DNA of 64,000 nucleotides from Glandiceps talaboti. Lineage: Eukaryota; Hemichordata; Enteropneusta; Spengelidae. Below are positions 39,561 to 49,610 of the stretch, one piece after another. The notes beneath the pieces were generated by a model. The model had not been told where the DNA came from, did no database searches, and saw nothing but the letters and a program-made list of their open reading frames with translations. The stretch lies in NCBI RefSeq assembly GCF_964340395.1, contig NC_135553.1, forward strand, positions 4,802,501 through 4,866,500, given 5' to 3'. The stretch's first letter is position 1; each line of letters begins with the position of its first letter. The position numbers were made by a program, and so were the translations under genes.

Positions 39561-39615
39561 TATCAGTCGCCTGATGATCGCTGAGGAAGCGTGAAACTCT
39601 GAGTAACGACTTATA
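39561..39615 (+). ncRNA. Type I hammerhead ribozyme candidate of the Penelope-like element
   Basis: All three stems and the catalytic core are present. Stem I: 561-569 with 607-615 (relative to 39000), eight of nine positions paired. Core CTGATGA at 39571-39577. Stem II: CGCT/AGCG (39579-39582 with 39588-39591) with a GAGGA loop and a U-U pair at its base. GAAA at 39593-39596. Stem III: ACT/AGT (39596-39598 with 39602-39604) with a CTG loop. The predicted cleavage triplet is GTA, after 39605. An A-C mismatch (39570, 39606) sits at the base of stem I. The RNA ends lie in stem I, as in the type I hammerheads known from Penelope-like elements. Cleavage is untested, and the mismatches may weaken it. 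Confidence 0.7.
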
Positions 39616-39640
39616 ACATCCTCTTATTCTTTTGAATTAA

Positions 39641-39645
<5 letters not shown>

Positions 39646-39680
<35 letters not shown>
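39646..39680. repeat. (TA)n microsatellite after the Penelope-like fragment
   Basis: A short TA tract that probably marks the 3' end of the element copy. Confidence 0.8.
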
Positions 39681-39689
39681 GTGTGTGTG

Positions 39690-40057
39690 TATGTGAACAA
39701 ATCAAACTGAACAAACTTATCATATGGTTGGTAGACTAACTTTCATCCACATGTAGTTTTCTACCATATAGCATTATCATAACAACTGATGATGTGTATC
39801 AGAACCGTAGGCTGCGTGGGGGGGGGGGGGGCAGGGGTTGGCAATTGCCCTCCTGAGATTTTGGGGGAAAACACAAGAAAAAAACTACTTTTTGAATACA
39901 TAGCAATGTTATTAAAATCGTTATTTACACGACGATTCCGAGCATGCGCGATTTAAATTGATGGTTCACTAAAGTCAAAAGTGACTGCACACTGATTCCT
40001 CGCTAATATGTGTCTTATATTTCTATTGTACGCTGGCTTATTAACTTTGAATAAAAA
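39690..40057. other. Unit-2-specific sequence, no gene seen
   Basis: Includes a poly-G run at 39819-39831. Not found in unit 1 or the third copy. Confidence 0.4.
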
Positions 40058-41882
40058 TGTGTCCAGTTAAAAATTGTAACTTTTTGCAGTGTAGCAAATT
40101 AATTCTTTGTGCGGGAAAGTACAAAAGATGTACAAAAGAAGTGCGGACATGCACTCTGCATTTTCCGCGAGTAACAGTATATCTTGAAAGTCTCCTTCAT
40201 TTGAAGATAGCAAATCGCAATAATGTCATAGAGTGAAACTCAAAAAAAAAATACGGAAAAAGTCATTCAACGTGACGGTGCCTGCTATGCTGCATGCAGT
40301 TACACCGAAGATGCGCTCGATCTCATTTACATCTTGTTCCTTATATTAAAACATTTACTGATAGAACGGCAGATCTCTTTTTGGAATATTTGGTGGCCCT
40401 GAAAAACTATTAAACTAGGTACGCAGTTTAAGATCCACTCATTGAAGATCCACTTTCAATTGTGTTCGACGTTGTCTTTGGTTAAAATGTTGTTTGATAT
40501 GATATAATTATCTCATTACACTGACACTAGCGTTATTCCGCAATTCATTTTGAAGCGACAATTTGCTATGGAAAGAATTTTTGTTTCACTTTTGGAGCTG
40601 TCTCCTTCCAATCAAGCAAGGTACGGTGATAATTGTCTTTCTCCCAAAACAAGATGGAAGGTGGCTGGCTAAGTACCTCCCTGTATAGGTTAGAGCTAAT
40701 TAGAGACATCTCCTTATGCATGTGAAATCCATATCCTGTGCAAAGTAATCTCGTTCGGAGTATTATTGTAGCTGGCTATCACTATTATTCTAATGCATCA
40801 TTGTACCATATAATTTTATATCTCCACTGTAGTGTAGGTGACAGGAGTGGCTAAAATAATGATTGGGTTTCATTTGGCGGGGGCTTAACATTGTTTTGAG
40901 ATGAGAGGGTGAGAGGAGCTACAACATTTGTTTAACCGTAAATTGTGTACATTTCCTAACTGTAGCTATGCAGACAAATTGCAAAAGTTAGTATCAAGAT
41001 GACTGAATAAGTTCTATCTAAACTCGATCTGAAATATTTTGCTATAATTATATGGATTGTTTTATCCTTGTCAAGCAGTGTGAAAAAATGAAATCGACCT
41101 ACCTACCCAATGTGATTGTTTAGGTTGCCTATTGACCAGCTTTTTTTTATTTTTTCTGGCTTTACATATAATATTTAATTGCGTATGCTACAATAGATAT
41201 TACGTAAATTGCACGCAAATTTATGTAAATTAACACCTTTCTAAATTTTAAATGCATGTTTGCACCAAGACAAAGTTCTGCCCCCCCCCCCGGGAATTTG
41301 ATCAAGCTACGGCCCTGTGTATGTCTAACGCCGCATATATTGAATACTGTGTGTGTGGTACATTCATGTACGTATAACAAAAGACACCATGCTTACGTTA
41401 CAGATGTACCCAACACGTCGAGTCCAACAATGTACGTTCGTCAACAAACCACACGTTGTACGTCAGACACACTTTTGTTAAAAATTCACAACTGTGAAAA
41501 GTACACAAACAAGTAACCCCAATATATACAAAGGTAATAGTGCACACACACAGAAACACACGAGGAGCGGGGGATTATAATATTATTTAATTGCGTAATG
41601 AATTATCTCACGACACCGCCGCACATGTTGTCAACTGCATACTATAAGAAAGAATTACTGTACACGACTTACGATGGCGCTATTTTGTCATCTCTCAAAG
41701 AAAGTTTAACATTTATGAGCCATCTCGCAGACGTATGGCAGAAACATAAGCGACATGCATACATTGTACATATCGTTTCATATACGCTTGGATCATAGAT
41801 TATTTAGCAACAGGTGTAAATCTTCAAACATATTGTTGAACCTTTCGCAACGTGAATATTTCCTCACTTTGTGTGTGTTTGA
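40058..41882. repeat. Unit 2 of the large serial duplication (blocks B, C, D)
   Basis: Matches 35952-38840 with two large deletions, at 40579 (about 550 bp missing) and at 41509 (585 bp missing, between copies of ACAAGT). A duplicated GTACAAAAGA segment at about 40126-40140 and a 30-bp segment near 40640 distinguish it from unit 1. Confidence 0.85.
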
Positions 41883-42195
41883 GTGTATGTATGTATGTAT
41901 GTATGTATGTATGTATGTATGTATGTATGTATGTATGTATGTATGTATGTGTGTATGTATGTACATTTGTATGTATGTATGTATGTATGTATGTATGTAT
42001 GTATGTATGTATGTATGTATGTATGTATGTGTGTATGTATGTATGTACATTTGTATGTATGTATGTATGTATGTATGTATGTATGTATGTATGTATGTAT
42101 GTATGTATGTATGTATGTATGAATGTGTGTATGTATGTATGTATGTATGAGTGTGTGTGTGTGCGTGCGTGCTTGCGTGCGTGTGTATGTGTGTG

Positions 42196-42246
<51 letters not shown>

Positions 42247-42250
42247 ACGT

Positions 42251-42314
<64 letters not shown>
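41883..42314. repeat. Long (TATG)n, (TA)n, (GT)n compound microsatellite
   Basis: About 430 bases, with two internal TACATTTG interruptions (near 41962 and 42046) about 85 bases apart, suggesting a higher-order duplication inside the repeat. Confidence 0.95.
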
Positions 42315-42690
42315 TTAGTAGTCAGTTTTACATAGATGGTGTCGCCAAAAAAATTTACCTCCAAATTGTTCTGACTTCTGCACGAAGAATGTCCTTGAGT
42401 GTTAGGAATAAAACAAAATGAAATTGTTCAACCGAAAACAATCTTGCACTTTGTGTTGTTAAATCGTCTACTATACCGAGTTTCACCATTGTCAACATTT
42501 CACAATCAGTGAAAGTGTCATTGCCACGGATGTGTATAGGGGGTATCCTTGTATCAAAAATAGCAGATATCATCGATAAATTAAATGCATCATTTGTCAT
42601 TTCCGTATATCAACGGAAAGCACTGAAGGGACAATTAGACACCACATTGTCAATTTATGAAGATAACTTCCTTTCTTATCGTGGATACTT
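42313..42690. repeat. Duplicated block A, copy 3 of 3
   Basis: As copies 1 and 2. Like copy 1 it continues into ACTTCCTTTCTTATCGTGG, the uninterrupted ancestral state. Confidence 0.85.
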
Positions 42691-42789
42691 GAATGACCAA
42701 TATATATATTGAGTTGGATGGCAGCCATGCATGTGTGTATGCCTTCCTCTGTTTGCCTGTCCTTCTGTCTGTATCTTTCTCTGTCTGAC

Positions 42790-42791
<2 letters not shown>

Positions 42792-42861
<70 letters not shown>

Positions 42862-42870
42862 TCTATCTAT
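42792..42870. repeat. (CTGT)n then (CTAT)n microsatellite
   Basis: Two tetranucleotide tracts end to end. Confidence 0.95.
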
Positions 42871-42919
42871 TTCTTTATTTCGACTTTTTTGAACATTTAA
42901 ACCTCAAGATAGAGCAGTC

Positions 42920-43500
42920 GTTTACCTTGTACTTTGCAAAATTGTTTACTTCATTTACATAGCATTTATTTAATCAGGAGGCAGTCAATAACCAAGCGAA
43001 CGTGTGTATCTGCAAAAATATCTTTGAATAGGTAAGTTTAAGAGTAGGTAATATAGCCGTACAGATATATAATAATGTATTGGAGTAAATTGGGGTATTG
43101 AAGACAATTTTCAAGTAGTCTATGACTTTTGATAATGTGTATGGTCGTAAATTGTATGCCATTAAATGGTCTCCTACATGATTGTCCTTCATTTTTTAAG
43201 TGCTTACGTTGGAGGAGGACACCCCCTCCCACTAGCTGTCATGGGGTTGCTGTTTTTTGTCCAGAATCAAGACTGGAAGAGAAATAATCCTACTGGCTAA
43301 GTATTTCCAAGTACAGGTTACAGCCCAATATGAGACCTTTTCCGCAAAGCTCACGTCTATTGGTACAGATCTGAAATCTCTCATTGTTATGAATGTACGC
43401 TGAAGTAGATTTCCACTGTTACTTTAATGTAATGTGCCGTACTATACATCTCTGAAGTGGAAAGGTGGGGTGATACTGTATAATTACACATTAAAATATG
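42920..43500. repeat. Older, diverged third copy of duplication blocks B/C
   Basis: Colinear with about 36790-37260 through anchors such as GGTCTCCTACATGATTGTCC (compare GGCCTCCTACACTGTCTTAT) and CTGGCTAAGTATTTCC (compare CTGGCTAAGTACCTCC in unit 2). Clearly more diverged than units 1 and 2 are from each other. Confidence 0.6.
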
Positions 43501-43544
43501 TGTAGCCGGAAGCGGGGGGGGGGGGCTACAAATGTTCTTGGGTT

Positions 43545-43794
43545 CATTTCGGGGGGGGGGGGGGCATGAACGTTTTTGATAGCGCGAAGGGTGGGGGCTG
43601 CGAAACTGCGAAAAAACATTTGACCAAAATAATTTCTCCCCAGCCCCCCTGCCGTAAATTCTGACCCCAGCCTAAGTATAGAAAATTACTGTGTTTTTTC
43701 TATACTTAGGTCTGGTCAAATGTTTTTTTTCGCAGTTTTGCAGCCCTCTACCCTTCGCGCAATCAAAAAAGTTCACCCCCCCCCCCCCGAAATG
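43545..43794. mobile_element. 250-bp hairpin (foldback) element with G/C homopolymer arms
   Basis: Left arm: CATTTCGGGG, AACGTTTTTGATAGCGCGAA, GGGCTGCGAAACTGCG, AACATTTGACC. The right arm is its inverse complement with few changes, ending CCCCGAAATG. A second inner palindrome, CCTAAGTATAGAAAA / TTTTCTATACTTAGG (43671-43710), lies between them. No coding frame. The near-symmetry suggests a foldback element or inverted duplication. Confidence 0.75.
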
Positions 43795-43796
43795 AA

Positions 43797-43938
43797 ATAA
43801 AGTACGCAGGTGCGAAAATATGGAATAGAATACCAATGAATATCAGGAAAACCCACTGCAGGTCAGTGTTCAAACGGGAGTTTAAAATATATCTACAGTC
43901 GGTTAATTTTGTAGTCTCGCTTGGACGTATTTACTTAT

Positions 43939-43990
<52 letters not shown>

Positions 43991-44285
43991 GTGTGTAGTG
44001 TATGTATTTGTAAGTTTTGAGGATTCCAGATTTATTATATCATATTGGACACTGATGCCCAGATAATATTTATTGTCAATTGTCAAAGGTATTTATAGGG
44101 GCTGGACTAGATTAGTTGCTTGACAACTGTGTCCATTCCCCCTTTCCCGTTAGCTATTGATATACATATTTATTTGGTAAATGTATTTGTAATTTGTAAT
44201 TACTATATATTGTTGGGAATAAATTATTATCATTATTATCATTATCATCATCATCATCATCATCACCATCATTATTATTATTAAT
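43797..44285 (+). pseudogene. Non-LTR retrotransposon 3' end (CR1/L2-like), truncated
   Basis: Encodes KYAGAKIWNRIPMNIR then VFKREFKIYLQ, the typical end of a non-LTR ORF2 (GAKxWNxLPxxI ... FKRxLKxxL). A (TTG)n tract (43940-43990) follows in place of the usual stop. Then comes a 3' UTR with GGGGCTGGACT and CCCGTTAGCTATTGA, and the copy ends in AATAAATTATTATC with a tail of ATT/ATC trinucleotides, as at the 3' ends of such elements. Strongly 5' truncated; not functional. Confidence 0.7.
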
Positions 44286-44538
44286 TACTTGTGGAAGCTT
44301 TTTCCTAAGAGGGGATAATATAGCCAGATTATTTTATTCAGATTTGTGAGTGATTAACTACAAGTTGGTCGAGAAATCGAAGAAGAACAAGAACAGTTGA
44401 GAGAGTAGAAGAACAAAAATAGTAGACAGAGAAGACTCATCATGAACATGGACCAAGGATACCAACTACCATCAATTTATGGTCACTATTATTCAGCTAG
44501 TCCAGAGAGACATCAACGCTGAATAGTTAAATCATCAC

Positions 44539-44574
44539 GTGATCAAGGTCCATAGTAGACGGATCGAAACGTTG
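44539..44574 (+). ncRNA. Decayed hammerhead-like repeat
   Basis: GTGATCA, an extra A, GGTCC/GGATC stem (44547-44551 with 44561-44565), then GAAAC and GTTG. It has the architecture of the motif at 1013-1052, but two core bases are changed (C to G and G to C in CTGATGA), so it should be inactive. Confidence 0.4.
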
Positions 44575-45087
44575 CATTCGTTTCCAAAGTAACTATATTG
44601 TGCTGTCCTATTGATTCTTGGAATCATGACCAATATATTCTCCATCACGAATAGTTGATTTGTTTATCAGAAAATACACAGATGATATATTTCGCTCGAA
44701 CTCTAAATTTTACAGATGGCATATTAACTGTCAGAATGAGACTCGTTGGAATTGCATACAAAGTGTGTTATTAACATTTACGTACCTGTATGATACTTCC
44801 CTATAGACATGAAAACATCTAAAATATAGATGTGAAATGCCGGAAGTGACGTTATTGGGTAGGCTAGCTAGGTTACAACATCTTACAATCTTCCTCTATT
44901 TATGATGATGACATTTAAAAGATCGATGACGAACGTGTAAACAATAAGATTTACCATTAGCGATTTATTCCTGAAATACGCCTTTCCTTTTTATTTTTAA
45001 TGTGTGCATTTTAGCTTAATGTCTCTTTTTCCTTTCTTTATTTGTAAATGGTATTTTTAATATCCTTTCCTTACCCACCTCACCGTC
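44575..45087. other. Intergenic DNA, no gene seen
   Basis: Nothing recognised. Confidence 0.4.
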
Positions 45088-45288
45088 TGTTTGTTTGTTT
45101 GTTTGTTTGTCTGTCTGTGTCTGTCTGTCTGTCTCTCTGTCTGTCTCTCTGTCTGTCTCTCTGTCTGTCTGTCTCTCTGTATGTATGTATGTATGTATGT
45201 CTGCCAGTCTCTTTCTATCTCACAATCTCTCTGCATTTGTCTCTCTGTCTCTGTCTCACTATCTCTTGCCCGGTGTGTCTGCCTCTCC

Positions 45289-45347
<59 letters not shown>

Positions 45348-45391
45348 GCGTCCCCTCTCTCTGTCCCTGTCTCTGTCTCTCTGTCTCTCTG

Positions 45392-45486
<95 letters not shown>
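45088..45486. repeat. (TTTG)n, (CTGT)n, (CT)n compound microsatellite
   Basis: About 400 bases of pyrimidine-rich repeats, ending in about 75 bases of pure CT and a short CA tract. Confidence 0.95.
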
Positions 45487-45489
<3 letters not shown>

Positions 45490-46527
45490 GCACACACTCA
45501 AATTTCACCCCGACTATGTTTTTCTTGCCGCATTGAGGAAATTTATACTTTACATTATTTTTGGCAATAACATTTTCAATTCTAAGCACAAACTAGGACA
45601 TGATCTTGTGTATAAGGTTAGAAGGATACATAAGATCTTTGCAATTATGTTGTTTTAACTCAAAAGACACTGTTTACGCTCAAAATACTGAAACAATTCA
45701 ACCACAAACTGAAGGAACAATGCAACGACGAGCTTTTAATGTATACGCCTTAGGCACAAACATCCCATGTATTTCCATACAATAGCTCAGAATGTCATCA
45801 GTAGAATGTCTTAGGGAGCTCTGAAGTGCCTCTTTGCTACACTTTTGCTAAATATCAAGAATATTAATCAATGCATGAAAGGTGCTTTTAAGTTGACTTA
45901 TGATTTTATTTCGCCGTGTGAAGCATTTGACACCTGAGGGCTTCGTAATTCCCGCTGTAGCTGTTACACAGGCGTTTGGAATCAGCAGTTGTTATATGAA
46001 AAGTTCAGAATTTTCACGTCTAAATTATTCGCTATATGAGACAACGTAATCAGAAATGCTTGAATACACTATTGATGAATAATTGTGATTTCTTGTGAAC
46101 GTATTTTGATGCCAGACGTGGAATTAGAATGTTCGATTAAGCCTTCATTTTATTTCCTTCAATAATGACTTTAACATGAATTGGCAATTTTGTTCAGAAG
46201 AAAAATACGCTGTTTTGATTTATCGGGATATAGCGTTTCCTTGTTTAATATGAAGGCTGTTACGATTTTATTAAAATCTCATAGATGACTAACTTCAGTT
46301 GCGAAGAGAAAAAAAATCAATTCTTGTCAGTGTCAGTGTTAGTCTATCAACAACGCGTGATTTCATTGGCTGGTGACAGATGATTGACAGCTCCTAATAC
46401 ATTTGTGGATATTTGTCGATGACGGCCACATCCTCGCAACTCCTACAGGTGGCTAAGTAATTCCTTACGTCTGCGCACTTCTAACTCAGACTCATTCGTG
46501 TGAGCTGTACAACATGAAATCTTGAAG
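45490..46527. other. Upstream region of the polycystin-1-like gene
   Basis: No exon is recognised before 46528. An inverted CCAAT box (CATTGGCTG) is at about 46365. A three-codon upstream frame (ATG AAA TCT TGA, 46514-46525) ends two bases before the main ATG and could reduce translation. No convincing TATA box. Confidence 0.4.
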
Positions 46528-46572
46528 ATGAAATATTCGTGGAGTGGAACCGTAGTTTTCGTTTTTCTGTTG
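46528..46572 (+). CDS. Polycystin-1-like gene, exon 1 (signal peptide)
   Basis: Encodes MKYSWSGTVVFVFLL, a short basic start then a hydrophobic core, as in a signal peptide. The donor GTAGGT follows at 46573 and the exon ends in phase 0. The 154-bp intron ends at TTCCCCAACAG (46726). Joined to the next two exons, the N-terminus runs directly from the hydrophobic core through VYLRKSEG into the WSC domain with no frame break. Assignment to the gene rests on phase and context, not on a transcript; 11 kb separates it from the WSC exon. A hydrophobic N-terminal anchor is the alternative to a cleaved signal. Confidence 0.55.
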
Positions 46573-46726
46573 GTAGGTCGAATATATGTTATCATTTTTA
46601 TCAACAAGCACATATCTCATAAACTTTATTTCATTTTCGAAAACAAACATGTTTGGCACATTAAATACATGAATAATTACAAAATATGTTTGTCTATAAA
46701 TATTGTTTTTCTTCGTTCCCCAACAG

Positions 46727-46748
46727 GTGTATCTTAGAAAGTCCGAAG
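46727..46748 (+). CDS. Polycystin-1-like gene, exon 2 (22-nt microexon)
   Basis: An acceptor TTCCCCAACAG precedes it and a perfect donor GTAAGT follows. The 22 bases encode VYLRKSE plus the first base of a glycine codon, entering in phase 0 and leaving in phase 1. The exon at 58131 begins with exactly the two bases (GT) needed to complete that glycine. The peptide completes the hydrophobic segment and gives a basic-polar stretch where signal cleavage could occur. Exons this short are easily missed by annotation. Confidence 0.5.
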
Positions 46749-47608
46749 GTAAGTTTTATTTCATGGTTTTATTTCGCTTTCAGTATGTTTTGTAGTTTAC
46801 GTGTAAAGCCAGGCCTACGCCGCGCGTAACGGTGTGACAATTATTTCAATGCGGTGTTGAAAAATAATATTAAAAACGCTCCAATAATACAAATAGGGAC
46901 AATCTGAGATAAACAGCGAGTGTAATTTCCCAGTTTACCGTTATCAGACTTTCACGATTCTAGGCTTAATGCATTATGACATTAAGAACTACTCAAAAAT
47001 CAACCGGCCAACATGTTGGTAAGTGACGTCTGTTGTCGCCAATATTGCGTGCACTGAGTTCCAGTAAATACATGGTGCGGATGTTCAGAGAATTTTGACT
47101 GGTATCATCCTACGACAGAATATTAATGTAGGGGTTCAAAAGTGTCATATTGTTGCTATTAGATTGCAGATAACTCTAAATCCAAAGCCATGCGGACAAA
47201 CATTCTATTCGCAGTGTCATGGAATTACGTGAGCAACAATAAACATTCACATCCGTAGGTAAAAGCTTTTGTCTAAATTTACAGCTATATATACACACAC
47301 ACCTGAAATTGGATAGTATTAAGCTGAGTGCAGTATACCGTGTAATAACGAAGTATTTTTTATGCCATATGTATTTTATTAGGAAGATGCTGTCTCGGAT
47401 GTCGTGATTATAAATTATAGATAAAAATGTGTCAACCCAGTATGTGTGTGCCGTTGTGTGCGCGATTCTAAATAAAAAGCAGCGATATTTATTCAAATAA
47501 CACCCTTCCCAAAGAGTATGGTGGATTGGTTAAACGGCTAAGTACACGTAGCAAACAACTCGTACATCATTTCATTATGGCATTTAAACTCTTGTCAGTT
47601 GATTCTCG

Positions 47609-47710
47609 CTCTCTCTCTCTGTGTCTCTCTCTATGTCTCTTTCTCTCTCTCACACACACACACACATACACACACACTCTCTCTCTCTCACACACTCTCA
47701 CACATAATCT
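47609..47710. repeat. (CT)n/(CA)n microsatellite
   Basis: Alternating CT and CA tracts over about 100 bases. Confidence 0.9.
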
Positions 47711-48684
47711 CTTTGGGTTAGATTTTAAACAGTGGAATGAGACAAAGCACATTGTAGTATAATCTAATTCATTTCAACTGAAACTTCATGGCAACAGTGA
47801 ATTAAAGCAAACGATTGTTTTACTCTTGTCTATATAAATTAATAAATCGATAAATTGGATAATTTTTCTTTATCTAGTGAACACAAAACAAACGCAATGG
47901 GCAACTAGATTTGCCATTTAATTAAGAGTCATTTGTCATTGGATTTCCCAAATGCACAAGAAGCAGGTTATGTTTAGGACTAATAAACTATTTCATCAGC
48001 AAAAGTAGCCACTTGTTTTCATTTTTTTTAGTAGATCGGAGTCTTAGATTTCAACCTCATTCATCACATTGAACTACCAAAGTAATTGTAAAGTCGCATT
48101 CGTATGTTGACATACGAACCAAATACTTGTCTCGCTGTTAAGAGAATAGCAAACACGTATTGAAGAGGTATTTCTAATATCCTCACTACTAATTTGGTGA
48201 GCGAGAGTATAAATGTATACTTGTATGATCCATCGCACTAAAACGTGATTGTGATTTGAAGTGTGGTTTCTCAACTTGTTGCTAATGCAATACTGGTTTC
48301 ATGAAATTGTATTATTTTTTTGTCCAAGAATATCTGTCAAAGATTTCGTCGTCAGGGACAACCAATGTCACTCTACATAATCCTTGTTACCTTCCTTTAA
48401 ACAGTAAAAGACAAAAATATTAGAATCTTGATCAAAAATATAGTTGCAATGAGAAATAGATATCGTACATATTACAATGGAAGTCAGTCAAGTTGAAACA
48501 AATCGCCACCTGGCTCGACAAACATCATAGTAACATTGCTACTACCTGGCACGAAAAAAAATACTAGAAGTAGAGTTGTTACATTTTAATCCACTAACAT
48601 ACCTGAAAAAGTATACATTGGTACAATTATGCTGAGATAATGTTAACTCACTCAATGAAAATGAAGCGATGTTAGTTCAGTCAA

Positions 48685-48770
48685 ACGATAAAATGTAGCA
48701 ATGTCACTGAGTACGATAAAATGTAGCAATGTCACTGAGTACGATAAAATGTAGCAATGTTACTGAGTAA
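48685..48770. repeat. 28-bp tandem repeat, three units
   Basis: Three nearly identical copies of ACGATAAAATGTAGCAATGT plus CACTGAGT; the third has one change. Confidence 0.9.
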
Positions 48771-48989
48771 GATGTTTGTTGAGTCAGACGACATTTGAAG
48801 TCAACTGGCTTCCGTTTTACTGCATATACTGCGACTATATAGTCCATTGGGAGAGAGAGCGAGAGTTGCACTAATGTACCGTTTCCTTGGCAATTGTATA
48901 TAGACCATTTTCTGAATGTTAAAGCATTAAATTTTAGTATAATAATAGTTTATTACTGTTCACTAGATGCCTGTGAATTTCCAAAACGT

Positions 48990-49610
48990 CAATGTGGTTA
49001 ACCGAACAGAAGATTTATTCCCGTTGGTCTAATATGACGGTGTTAGGCCAACGGAGAATCCGCTACGATAAACTCCGTTTCATAAAAGAGTAAACTTAGT
49101 CTTGTTGTTTCCATGAAAACAACAACTTCCACTGAAAATGCTCCGATGTATTTCCACCAATAAAATTACATGATTTAGATATTTGTCTGTATTCATGCTT
49201 GTTGAAATTATTTCGTTTCATTTCATTTTTTCATTTCATTTTGTTTTATACCTTGAGCGTTCGCTCATCACGACAGGATTTTCGTTTGGATTCTCACTTT
49301 TTCTTCAACGTGTTCGCCAACGGAAAGGTTTTAATTCGTTTGTGTTGGTCTGGGTGTAAGGCCAATGGAGAACCCATGACGTTAACACGCGTTCATAATA
49401 TACATGTATATCATATCCTGTCACTGTGATGAAAACAACAAACACTATCTACATGCTTCTATATATTTACACCAGTATTGCGAATCGTTTTGGTTTTTTT
49501 TTTAAATTGCAACGATACTTTTCAAAATGATTAATTTGTTTGTCTACAATTTGCTTGCTGAAATTATTTAGCTTCATTTTATTTTTCTCTAATCTTATTG
49601 TTTTTCTATT
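48990..49610. repeat. Diverged tandem duplication, unit about 330 bp
   Basis: The copies share GTTGGTCT, GGTGTTAGGCCAACGGAGAA (compare GGTGTAAGGCCAATGGAGAA), TGAAAACAACAA and GAAATTATTTCGTTTCATTT (compare GAAATTATTTAGCTTCATTT). No coding frame is shared. Confidence 0.6.

Noticed and set aside
47176-47496. 106-codon minus-strand frame in intron 2
   Set aside because: No domain, no signal of conservation, AT-rich composition like the surrounding intron.
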